Of a DNA stretch of 15,220 nucleotides, positions 6,625 through 13,806 are shown piece after piece. The notes beneath the pieces were generated by a model that saw only the letters and a program-made list of their open reading frames with translations, was not told where the DNA came from and did not search any database. The number at the start of each line of letters is the position of its first letter. Positions within the stretch are counted from its first letter, which is position 1. Source of the stretch: Ignavibacteriaceae bacterium (lineage in GTDB: Bacteria > Bacteroidota > Ignavibacteria > Ignavibacteriales > Ignavibacteriaceae); assembly GCA_025449775.1 (NCBI GenBank), contig JANWIS010000135.1:1-15220 (forward strand), given 5' to 3'. Position numbers and translations under genes: made by a program.

Positions 6625-7812
6625 TTAACTTCTTCTTAACTTCAGCATCATCACCGCAGAAATTAATCCCAGCACAAGACATCCAATCCATAGGTTAAAT
6701 GATCCAGACTGTTCAAGAACTTCTGCACCAAGCCATGGACCAACCATAAATGAAAAGCTAAACGACATCTGGTAATAACCCATATATTCTCCACGCTGTT
6801 TTTCAGGGGCGATCTTTGCAACGTACTCACCTGCAGAAGGGAAGAAAATCATTTCACCAAATGTCCAGATCACAATAAGGAAAACGATCATCGGGATTTC
6901 CTGAGTGAATGCCATCAACCCAAATCCGACTCCGCATAATAAAGCTCCAAGTCCAACTGACTTCCAATCTTTCCAATTACGCATCGCATCATTAATTGGG
7001 ACCTCAATAAAAATTATTAATACTGTATTTACTGCACCGAGAAATCCGAAAACTGCATTCGAGTATCCCAGTTCGGTTACAATAAACAATGGCAAAGCCC
7101 CAATGTGCTGAAAGAAAACAATCTCTACAGGAACAAGTGCAATTAAAAAATAAAGCAGTTTTTTATCCTTAAATACACTTACTTTCTCGTGAACGATTTG
7201 CTGGACATTGATTTCTTTTTCTGCATGTAATTGTCTTCCCAATGGAGAAAAAATTAAAAATGTACCGGCAGCCAAAGATGTCAATCCGTCAACATAAAAC
7301 AGAAGTGAAAAATTTACTGTGCTCAGAACTCCACCAATGACCGGTCCGATGCTCATTCCAAGGTTTATTGCCAGTCTGTTAAGTGCAAAAGCAGTTTTTC
7401 TTCTGTCGGAACTTATCTCACTTGAAATGAAAGACATACAAGCCGGACGGAATGCTTCACTTAAAATTGCCCAGATAAAACTTAGAATTAAAAATCCGGT
7501 AAAGTCTGTTATCACTGAGAATAAAAAAAGGAATGAACCGGTTGAGAGCAGCGAGATCTTCATCAACTTTAAAGCTCCAATTTTATCACTCAATTTTCCT
7601 GAAAACGGAGCCGAGAGTAATGCACCGATACCATAAAAAAATAAAACAAGCCCGGCATCACCTGTTGACACTTTTAATTCCTGCTTTGCATAAAGGGCAA
7701 CAAATGGCAGCACCATCGTACCAGCTCTATTAATGAGTGTTGCAGCTGAAAGTATCCAGATATTTTTCGGGATATTTTTTAATCCGCTATATGGATTTTT
7801 GAATACGGGCAA
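6625..7812 (-). CDS. Major facilitator superfamily transporter (drug/H+ antiporter-like)
   Basis: A 395-residue inner-membrane protein with about twelve hydrophobic segments in two halves joined by a charged loop (about 190-217, RQLHAEKE...). Motif A of the superfamily is clear between helices 2 and 3 as GKLSDKIG (72-79), with Asp76 and Gly79. GMSIGPVIGG (152-161) in helix 5 resembles the antiporter motif C, which is typical of proton-driven exporters. Arg29 in helix 1 and acidic residues in helix 8 (E270) and helix 10 (E320) are further charged intramembrane positions. Substrate cannot be read from sequence. The gene converges on copy B of the envelope module and is divergent from the small gene at 7951, sharing its control region. 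Length is normal for a 12-helix MFS protein. Confidence 0.9.
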   Translation of the reverse strand: MPVFKNPYSGLKNIPKNIWILSAATLINRAGTMVLPFVALYAKQELKVSTGDAGLVLFFYGIGALLSAPFSGKLSDKIGALKLMKISLLSTGSFLFLFSVITDFTGFLILSFIWAILSEAFRPACMSFISSEISSDRRKTAFALNRLAINLGMSIGPVIGGVLSTVNFSLLFYVDGLTSLAAGTFLIFSPLGRQLHAEKEINVQQIVHEKVSVFKDKKLLYFLIALVPVEIVFFQHIGALPLFIVTELGYSNAVFGFLGAVNTVLIIFIEVPINDAMRNWKDWKSVGLGALLCGVGFGLMAFTQEIPMIVFLIVIWTFGEMIFFPSAGEYVAKIAPEKQRGEYMGYYQMSFSFSFMVGPWLGAEVLEQSGSFNLWIGCLVLGLISAVMMLKLRRS

Positions 7813-7860
7813 AGATTAAATAATTCGATTTATGATGAAATCAATATTATCTAAATCATA

Positions 7861-7904
7861 CTTAACTTAAAATTAACGTTGGCTTAATCTTCACATAATA
7901 TTCT
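7861..7904 (+). promoter_or_regulatory. Four 11-bp-phased repeats, possible activator site with -10 element
   Basis: Four consecutive 11-base units start at 7861, 7872, 7883 and 7894 and begin CTTAAC, ATTAAC, CTTAAT and CATAAT. Direct TTAAC-like repeats on one helical turn are the layout of OmpR/PhoB/PhoP-family response regulator sites; the Bacillus PhoP box is TTAACA-like with 11-base spacing. The fourth unit (CATAAT, 7894-7899) could serve as a -10 element. That would put the transcript start about 45 bases before the ATG at 7951. The repeat is seen directly; the regulator is inferred. Confidence 0.4.
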
Positions 7905-7950
7905 CTGCATAGGTTTCTAGCGTTAAATAACATTTAAAAAGGATAAGCAA

Positions 7951-8049
7951 ATGGACGAGACATTAAGATTTGCAACAGGCATTGTTTTATTTCTTGCAGT
8001 TGTAACTTTCGAATGGTTAAGAGAAAGAACACGCAAAAGAACTTTTTAA
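7951..8049 (+). CDS. Small single-span membrane protein (32 residues)
   Basis: An open reading frame of 32 codons plus TAA. It starts with MDETLRFATG, has one hydrophobic helix at about residues 8-20 (ATGIVLFLAVVTF), and ends in a very basic tail (RERTRKRTF). The acidic start and basic end fit an N-out, C-in single-pass protein by the positive-inside rule. AAAGGA lies eight bases before the ATG. The frame sits alone in the gap between the MFS gene and the glycosyltransferases, right after the phased repeats, and no longer frame competes there. No terminator is visible before the next gene, so they may be co-transcribed. Being so short, it could be a chance frame, but ribosome binding site, composition and position all agree. 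Confidence 0.6.
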   Translation: MDETLRFATGIVLFLAVVTFEWLRERTRKRTF

Positions 8050-8149
8050 TTTTTACAAGCATTAATTAATTTCCTTCCGCTTAAATCCCATTCCGTAATT
8101 CCCTATTTTTCTATTAATAATATTTTCTTCTCTTTCATCAGTGATTTCT

Positions 8150-9469
8150 ATGAGTGAATTGAACAACAAAGCGTGGGTTGTATCTGCTGATATGGGATAC
8201 GGGCATCAGCGTGCTGTTTACCCTTTAAAAGATATTGCCGAAGATGGTTTAATTACTGTTGGTTCGTCAGGGGCCGTTTCCAAATCGGAACAGAAACTGT
8301 GGAAGCGATTATTGAATGCATACGAATTCTTTTCAAGAGCAAAAGGAGTTCCGGTAATTGGTCCGCCATTATTTTCAATGCTCGATACATTACAACACAT
8401 CCCATCTTTTTATCCAATGCGAAACCTTTCAAATACTACATTCCAGGTTAACCTTTTAGAATCAACTATTGAAAAAGGTTTATGCCGAGGAATGCTTGAA
8501 AAAATTTCTACAAAAGATCTTCCACTTGTAACTTCCTTTTATGCCTCAGCTGTTGCTGCTGATAAAAAAGGGTTCAATAAAATTTACTGCATCATTTGCG
8601 ATGCAGATATTAACCGTGTTTGGGTAGCAAAACAACCTTGGGAAAGCAGAATAGAATATTTTGCGCCATGTGGTAAAGCAGCACAGCGATTGAGAGCTTA
8701 TGGTGTACCGGAATCAAGAATTCATCTGACAGGTTTTCCATTGCCGAAAGAACTTCTTGGAGATGAAAACCTTTCCGTATTAAAAAAAGATCTTGCACAG
8801 AGATTATTTTACCTTGATCCTCAAAGAAAGTTTTGGGCACGACATGGAATGAATGTTGAACATTTTTTGGGAAAAGAAAATTGTGTTTTCAGGAATGAAA
8901 GAAAACTAACAATCACTTATGCAATCGGCGGTGCCGGTGCACAGAAAGAGTTCGGCGGAAAGATTGCACAAAGCCTGAAAGAAAAATTAAGAAATGGGGA
9001 AGTGCGGCTGATCCTTGTAGCCGGAATAAGAAAAGAAGTTTATGAATATTTTAAGTTCGTCGTAAGTGAGTTAGATACTGAAAATAAAAACATAAAAATC
9101 ATTTACTCGGAATCATTACATGATTACTTCGATCAATTTAACAAAGTATTACACGAGACAGATATTTTATGGACAAAGCCAAGTGAGCTTTCTTTCTATT
9201 GTGCATTGGGCATACCAATTATTATGAGCCCGATTATCGGTTCGCAGGAAAAGTTTAACAGGAAATGGCTGCGCGAAGTTCAGGCAGCTTTGAAGCAGGA
9301 TAAACCTGAATATACTGACCAGTGGTTGTACGATCTTCTTGATAGAGGAACTCTTGCAGAATCTGCATGGGATGGATTTTTAAAAGCAAGAAAGCTCGGC
9401 ACATATAAAATTAAACAGATACTGAAAGACGGATTCCTTAAAAAAGAAAATCATCCGGTGCTACGATAG
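8150..9469 (+). CDS. GT-B glycosyltransferase-like protein, MGDG-synthase type
   Basis: A 439-residue protein that looks like a divergent GT-B glycosyltransferase. The N-terminal ADMGYGHQRA (13-22) matches the G-x-GH-x-x-A loop that starts MGDG synthase and related GT28 acceptor domains. CDADINRVWVAK (150-161) lies where those enzymes have T-D-x-x-P-W. A second Gly-rich loop, AIGGAGAQ (258-265), opens the C-terminal half. WTKPSELSFYCALGIPIIM (341-359) corresponds to the donor-binding KPGG...EAL...P region, with Ser-Glu in place of Gly-Gly. The natural product and substrates are unknown. I chose ATG 8150; an in-frame GTG at 8141 would add three residues, and neither has a Shine-Dalgarno sequence. 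The next glycosyltransferase begins six bases after the stop, so the two probably act in one pathway. Confidence 0.75.
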   Translation: MSELNNKAWVVSADMGYGHQRAVYPLKDIAEDGLITVGSSGAVSKSEQKLWKRLLNAYEFFSRAKGVPVIGPPLFSMLDTLQHIPSFYPMRNLSNTTFQVNLLESTIEKGLCRGMLEKISTKDLPLVTSFYASAVAADKKGFNKIYCIICDADINRVWVAKQPWESRIEYFAPCGKAAQRLRAYGVPESRIHLTGFPLPKELLGDENLSVLKKDLAQRLFYLDPQRKFWARHGMNVEHFLGKENCVFRNERKLTITYAIGGAGAQKEFGGKIAQSLKEKLRNGEVRLILVAGIRKEVYEYFKFVVSELDTENKNIKIIYSESLHDYFDQFNKVLHETDILWTKPSELSFYCALGIPIIMSPIIGSQEKFNRKWLREVQAALKQDKPEYTDQWLYDLLDRGTLAESAWDGFLKARKLGTYKIKQILKDGFLKKENHPVLR

Positions 9470-9475
9470 GTAATA

Positions 9476-10609
9476 ATGAGTGTCAAGAAAAAATATTTAT
9501 TCATATATCTAAAAACAGGCGGAGGACATCTTGCTCCGGCCCGAGCAATTTTTAATTATATGAATAAACATTATTCTGATGCAGTTGATCCAAAGCTGAT
9601 ATATGGATTTGAAAAAACTCCGAGATGGGTTCAGTTTATAATTGAGGATGGATACCGTATTCTGCAATATACAGGGAAATGGTTCTTCGAGCTGCTTTAT
9701 GCATTGAACAAAATACCTTTAGTTGCAATTATAACTTGCAACATTGTTTCTTACTTTATGAAAAAATATCTTGATGATGTGATTACAAGCGAGCAGCCGG
9801 ATAATATTGTCATTTTTCATTTCTTCTGCATCCTGCCGATTTCCAGAATATTAAAGAAAAACAAACTATTCATACCTATTCAAACAATTATTACTGATCC
9901 CTTTACACCTCACCCCATGTGGTTTTTGAAGAAGAAGCAGAATTTTATTGTATTCAGTAAAAAGCTTGAAGAAAAAGTTAATAGGATGAAAAGAAATTAT
10001 TCAGTTCAGCAGTTTTCTTTTATTATTGATGATAAATTTTCAAAACCACTTTCAATTGATGAAGTTGTTTCTGTAAAAAAGAAATTTGGATTCGATATTG
10101 AAAAGAAAATAATACTTATTCTTGGCGGAGGAGATGGAATTCCGAAAGGAGAGAAAATACTGCACGAAATTCTAAAGTCAAATTTAAATGCTGAAATAGG
10201 AATTGTCTGCGGGAAAAACGAAGTGCTGCAGAAAGGGGCTGAAAATTTAAAAAGTAAATACAGTGCAAATAACCTGAAGATTTACAGCTACGTTGATTTC
10301 ATTTATGAACTGATAAACATTTCAGATGTGATAATTACAAAATGCGGAGCTTCAACTATTATGGAAATTCTGAATCTGAAAAAAGTTCCGGTTGTTAATG
10401 ATTATATCTGGGAACAGGAACAGGGAAATGTTGACTACCTGATTGAAAAGAAACTAGGAATTTATGAACCGAAAATTGGGAATCTGCCAAAAGTGATTGA
10501 TAAGTTACTTGAGGATGACAATTTATATCTGCTCTATCAAAACAATATTAAAAAAGAGCAGGTTGAAAACGGTGTTGTTAAAGTAACAGAGTATCTAATT
10601 AATAACTAA
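9476..10609 (+). CDS. Lipid glycosyltransferase, MGDG synthase / GT28 family
   Basis: A 377-residue GT-B enzyme, probably moving a sugar from a UDP-sugar to diacylglycerol or another membrane lipid at the inner face of the membrane. The acceptor-domain loop GGGHLAPA is at 15-22 and TDPFTPHPMW at 140-149 (the T-D-x-x-P-W signature). The C-terminal nucleotide-sugar domain has LGGGDG (216-221), TKCGASTIMEIL (288-299) in place of the usual KPGG-x-T-x-x-E-A-L, and EQEQGN (313-318), close to the QEEGN motif. An amphipathic region of about 60-100, with many aromatic and hydrophobic residues, may dock on the membrane. It follows the first glycosyltransferase by six bases and ends in a four-base overlap with the convergent gene. 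Family assignment is firm; the sugar and acceptor are not. Confidence 0.85.
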   Translation: MSVKKKYLFIYLKTGGGHLAPARAIFNYMNKHYSDAVDPKLIYGFEKTPRWVQFIIEDGYRILQYTGKWFFELLYALNKIPLVAIITCNIVSYFMKKYLDDVITSEQPDNIVIFHFFCILPISRILKKNKLFIPIQTIITDPFTPHPMWFLKKKQNFIVFSKKLEEKVNRMKRNYSVQQFSFIIDDKFSKPLSIDEVVSVKKKFGFDIEKKIILILGGGDGIPKGEKILHEILKSNLNAEIGIVCGKNEVLQKGAENLKSKYSANNLKIYSYVDFIYELINISDVIITKCGASTIMEILNLKKVPVVNDYIWEQEQGNVDYLIEKKLGIYEPKIGNLPKVIDKLLEDDNLYLLYQNNIKKEQVENGVVKVTEYLINN

Positions 10610-11760
10610 AACCCGTTACCGCTTTTAATAATTTTTGTCGAGTAATTTATAAGCTCGCTTTTTATTATAAGCAAATAAATTCCAGTTGATACATTCGAAA
10701 AGTCCATCGTGATCAACGAACCAATCCTCACCGGGCTGATGTTCATTTTTTCGCCGAGAATTGAATAAACAAATAACTCTGCACGATCGAGGTCAACATT
10801 CTTTGTGCTTAAATTTAAAATTCCATTAACCGGATTCGGGTATGCTTTCAATTCAACAAAGTTTGAATTCTGTTCTTCTTCAACACTCACAATAGTTGTG
10901 TTCCTGAAATAATAAAACGAACCCGTTTCAGTTCCCACGAACAAATCTTCTTTGCCATCGTTGTTGATATCCGCAAATGTCGGGCTGGAAAATGAACCGA
11001 CATCAGATAAGCCAAATGGATTTGTTACAGGTGGATCGAACGCCGGGTTTGTTTTTGAACCGGAATTCAAAAAGAAAATAATATTACCTGCTTCATTACC
11101 GATGAATGCATCAAAGTCTTCATCCAGATCAATGTCACAAAAAGATGGTGATGATCTTGAACCAACATCTGTCAAACCAAACGGAGTAGTTACTTCATTT
11201 CCAAACTGAGGATTGGAAACTGTGCCGATATTCCTGTAAAAAGAAATTGTGCCGTTTGTTTCACCTGTGAAAAGATCGAAATCATTATCATCGTCGATGT
11301 CAACGAAAACTGGAGATACATTTGAGCCAAGCCCAGTAATACCATCCGGGTTAGTGGAAATAAAAGTAAAATTAGGAGAAGAAACTGTTCCGGTGTTCCT
11401 CAAAAAATAAATTGTGAAGCCTGCTTCACCAACATATACATCGAGATCGTTATCGTTATCAATATCTTCAAAAGCGGGCTGTGCATTATTTCCTGCATCA
11501 AAAATTCCAAATGGATTGATATACCAATCTGCAAAATCAGGAAAACCTGCAGTTCCTGTATTTTCAAAAAATGAAGTGTATCCTGTTATAAGTCCATTAA
11601 AGCAGTCGTAATCATTATCATTATCTATATCGACAAGAACCGGATTGTTGAAACCGCCAGTGCTTTCCAGATCAAATGGGTTGATCGTTGGTCCTGTAAA
11701 ACTCTGTGGAAAAGAGGTGAGTGTGAAAGCTGTTAAAAATATACTTATTACTCGTTTCAT
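10606..11760 (-). CDS. Secreted FG-GAP/VCBS-like repeat protein with T9SS sorting domain
   Basis: A 384-residue exported protein. A signal peptide covers about residues 1-19 (PQS end). Five repeats follow at an exact 55-residue period: DIDNDNDYD (44-52), DIDNDNDLD (99-107), DIDDDNDFD (154-162), DIDLDEDFD (209-217) and a weaker DINNDGKED (264-272). Each unit also has an NPFG-type start and an F-x-RNTGT-like end. Such acidic loops bind calcium in FG-GAP/VCBS-type proteins, which build beta-propeller blades or adhesive surfaces. Residues about 305-380 form a type A T9SS C-terminal domain (AYPNPVNGILNLS, ELFVYSILGEKM, STGIYLLII), which directs passage through the outer membrane and often surface attachment. 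No catalytic domain is seen. It is probably a cell-surface or secreted structural or adhesive protein. Confidence 0.9.
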   Translation of the reverse strand: MKRVISIFLTAFTLTSFPQSFTGPTINPFDLESTGGFNNPVLVDIDNDNDYDCFNGLITGYTSFFENTGTAGFPDFADWYINPFGIFDAGNNAQPAFEDIDNDNDLDVYVGEAGFTIYFLRNTGTVSSPNFTFISTNPDGITGLGSNVSPVFVDIDDDNDFDLFTGETNGTISFYRNIGTVSNPQFGNEVTTPFGLTDVGSRSSPSFCDIDLDEDFDAFIGNEAGNIIFFLNSGSKTNPAFDPPVTNPFGLSDVGSFSSPTFADINNDGKEDLFVGTETGSFYYFRNTTIVSVEEEQNSNFVELKAYPNPVNGILNLSTKNVDLDRAELFVYSILGEKMNISPVRIGSLITMDFSNVSTGIYLLIIKSELINYSTKIIKSGNGF

Positions 11761-11892
11761 CTTTGCACCAAATGTTTTTTTAGTATTAAATTCAATTTAC
11801 CGAAGATTACAATAAATGTTATTTACTCATTTAAAAAATCAATTTTTATACCGTCGAATTTTGTAATAAACCTTTAAGATATAAATGTCACC

Positions 11893-11950
11893 GGTAATTT
11901 TGTTCCTGCTTAAATTTAAGCTCGTAATTGTTACCATCATTATATATAAT
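11893..11950. promoter_or_regulatory. Divergent control region: nested palindrome and -10 element
   Basis: A perfect 14-base palindrome GCTTAAATTTAAGC (11908-11921) lies inside outer arms GGTAA (11893-11897) and TTACC (11931-11935), between divergent genes starting at 11760 and 12011. A TATAAT match at 11945-11950 follows, so the palindrome and outer arm would cover the -35 region of an esterase promoter, as for a repressor site. Only sequence symmetry supports this. Confidence 0.4.
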
Positions 11951-12010
11951 TAATATGGTTGATAAACTTTTAGTTTGCAATATAAATTCATCACCACAGT
12001 GAGATAAAAA

Positions 12011-12850
12011 ATGAAATTGTTTGCCCCTTTCACCGGATTAATTTTTCTGATCTCTGTTTTTGCTGATCAAATAAACTGTCAGACAATGGATGACGATATT
12101 CAGAATTACAATCTGTACAATGCTCAGTATATTCAATTTTCTTCTGCGGAAGTTGATGATACATTTAAATTATTCATAAGCGTTCCTGACAAATATAGTA
12201 ACTCAAGTAAAGCATATCCTGTGCTTTATGTTTTAGATGGTGATATAGCATTTGGAATGGCAACAAGCATTGCTCGTTATCTTCAAGTCGGTGGAAATAT
12301 TCCCGAACTAATTATTGTTGGAATTGGTTACGGCTCAATCGATAAATCAGCTGGCAATAAGCGTAAAAGAGATTATGGATCACTTCAAACAGGAGGAATA
12401 GAAAATTTTATGAATTTTCTGAAATCCGAATTGATTCCATTTATCGATTCTAATTATCGTACGATTAACGGAGACAGAATAATTTATGGTTATTCAATTG
12501 GAGGATTATTCGCTCTGTATACACTTTTCACTCAGCCGGATACATTTAATAGTTATATCATCGGCAGTCCGCATCTCGATTGGAATGACTTCTCAATTTT
12601 TACTTATGAAGAAAGTTCTTCAGAAAAAATTGGTGATGCAAAAATTAAACTTTTTATATCTGTTGGAAGCGAAGAATCAGAGGAAAAATATTTTAATCCG
12701 ATTGACAGCCTGGTCACAAAAATTCAGGAAAGAAATTATAGCAGGCTAACTCTTGGTCCAAAAGTTTTTGACGGTTCATCTCATCTTACAGGTCCTGCTG
12801 AAGCATTAACATACGGATTGCTGTCGGTGATCGGCAGGAATGATAAATAA
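12011..12850 (+). CDS. Secreted alpha/beta hydrolase, esterase D / Fes-like family
   Basis: A 279-residue hydrolase with an N-terminal signal peptide (about 1-23), so it should act in the periplasm or outside. The fold is that of the putative esterase family (PF00756): PVLYVLDGD (70-78), ELIIVGIGYG (99-108), then the nucleophile elbow GYSIGG (160-165) with Ser162. The likely catalytic acid is among E221-E222 in SVGSEE (217-222), and the base is His258 in GSSH (255-258). The family includes S-formylglutathione hydrolase, ferric enterobactin esterase and feruloyl esterase; a signal peptide argues against the first. Substrate is not predictable. It heads a run with the DUF1761 gene 15 bases on and the DinB-like gene after it. 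Confidence 0.88.
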   Translation: MKLFAPFTGLIFLISVFADQINCQTMDDDIQNYNLYNAQYIQFSSAEVDDTFKLFISVPDKYSNSSKAYPVLYVLDGDIAFGMATSIARYLQVGGNIPELIIVGIGYGSIDKSAGNKRKRDYGSLQTGGIENFMNFLKSELIPFIDSNYRTINGDRIIYGYSIGGLFALYTLFTQPDTFNSYIIGSPHLDWNDFSIFTYEESSSEKIGDAKIKLFISVGSEESEEKYFNPIDSLVTKIQERNYSRLTLGPKVFDGSSHLTGPAEALTYGLLSVIGRNDK

Positions 12851-12854
12851 TAAC

Positions 12855-12860
12855 AGGAGG
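12855..12860 (+). promoter_or_regulatory. Perfect Shine-Dalgarno site of the broken DUF1761 gene
   Basis: AGGAGG lies five bases before the ATG at 12866. It shows that the start of the interrupted gene is still well made, unlike an old pseudogene with a decayed start region. Confidence 0.8.
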
Positions 12861-12865
12861 CAGAA

Positions 12866-13288
12866 ATGTATAGAATTCATGTAAATTACATTGCAGTTTT
12901 GGTTTCTGCTTTAATTTCTTTTTCAATCGGAGCTCTCTGGTACTCACCGATTGTGTTAGGAAAACGCTGGGTGAAAGAAGTCGGAAAATCAGAAGAAGAG
13001 CTGAAAAAGAGTTCACAGCCTCTTGTATATGTGCTGACTTTTATTGCATGGTGTATCACTTCTTATGTGCTTGCAGTAATTATTGATTATGCAGTAGATG
13101 TCTTCAGTACTCCAGCATATCTATATGGATTACTTGCAGCATTTCTTTGCTAGTTTGGTTTTGTTGCAGCAACAAGTTTAATCCATAATTTATTTGCGCA
13201 AAGATCAGTATTGCTTTGGTTGATTGATTCAGGTTATATTTTGGTTGCTTTACTTGTAAGCGGAGTGATAATTTCTGAATGGAGATAA
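12866..13288 (+). pseudogene. DUF1761 membrane protein interrupted by an in-frame amber codon
   Basis: Reading from ATG 12866 gives 95 codons, then TAG (13151-13153), then 44 more sense codons in the same frame to TAA (13286-13288). The part before the stop has the family's opening (NYIAVLVSALISFSIGALWYSP, seen at residues 7-28) and further membrane segments. The part after it, beginning FGFVAATSLIHNLF, matches the usual conserved end of DUF1761, with a last membrane helix and EWR terminus. Related proteins usually have Trp here, so a single TGG-to-TAG change would explain the break. There is no frameshift or other decay. Whole length would be 140 residues with four predicted membrane helices, normal for the family. 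TAG ends other genes here (4516, 9469, 10606), so it is not reassigned genome-wide. Recent inactivation, sequencing error or readthrough are the options. Confidence 0.8.
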
Positions 13289-13293
13289 AAATT

Positions 13294-13806
13294 ATGAGAG
13301 AAAAATGGTTTAATAAAAAATTCAAATTTGAGTTGAACAATGAACACTTCGGCTCAATTCTGATGAAGCTGAAGGAGACACCGGATAAAATTGATAAACT
13401 TGTTTTATCATTACCCGAAGAAATTCGTACAAAAAGAATTGACGGCAAGTGGTCAATACAGGAAAATGTCGGGCACCTGATCGACCTCGAGGAAATACAC
13501 GATGGAAGGATTGATGATTTTTTACAGAAAAAAGAAATTCTTAGAACGGCAGATCAGAACAACAGGAAAACAGACGAAGCAAATCATAACAGCAAAAATA
13601 TAAATGAGCTGACTAATCAGCTGAAACAAGTGAGAGAACATTTTATAAAAAGATTAAAACATCTTGACCAGGAAAGTCTATCACACAGTTCAATTCATCC
13701 CCGCTTGAAACAGCAGATGAAACCAATTGATATGGCACAGTTTGTTCTCGAACATGATGAACATCATATTGAGACCATTAAAGAATTAATTACAAAACTT
13801 CAATGA
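13294..13806 (+). CDS. DinB-like (YfiT/DinB superfamily) putative metal-dependent protein
   Basis: A 170-residue cytoplasmic protein, mostly helical, with the four-helix-bundle pattern of the DinB_2 group. The signature GKWSIQENVGHLIDLEE spans about 51-67, with His61, and the C-terminal MAQFVLEHDEHHIETI has His154, His157 and His158. These are the expected ligands of a divalent metal; which three bind cannot be settled by eye. Family members include thiol transferases that use bacillithiol or mycothiol, and many uncharacterised proteins. I prefer ATG 13294 because GGAG (13281-13284) precedes it by nine bases; ATG 13279 would add five residues and overlap the end of the DUF1761 frame. It is the last gene of the esterase run and its end overlaps the convergent DUF1684 gene by seven bases. 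Confidence 0.85.
   Translation: MREKWFNKKFKFELNNEHFGSILMKLKETPDKIDKLVLSLPEEIRTKRIDGKWSIQENVGHLIDLEEIHDGRIDDFLQKKEILRTADQNNRKTDEANHNSKNINELTNQLKQVREHFIKRLKHLDQESLSHSSIHPRLKQQMKPIDMAQFVLEHDEHHIETIKELITKLQ

Noticed and set aside
10952..11209. Open frames on the plus strand across the T9SS cargo gene
   Set aside because: They mirror the repetitive DNA of the minus-strand gene; the minus frame has signal peptide, periodic Asp loops and the sorting domain.
12486..12749. Long open frame (87 codons) inside the esterase gene in another frame
   Set aside because: It is a shadow: the esterase frame carries the signal peptide, the GYSIGG elbow and the His motif, while this frame has no ribosome binding site or recognisable motif.
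12866..13153. Calling the short frame as a complete 95-residue protein
   Set aside because: The family's conserved end continues in frame after the TAG, so the short product would lack its last membrane helix region.
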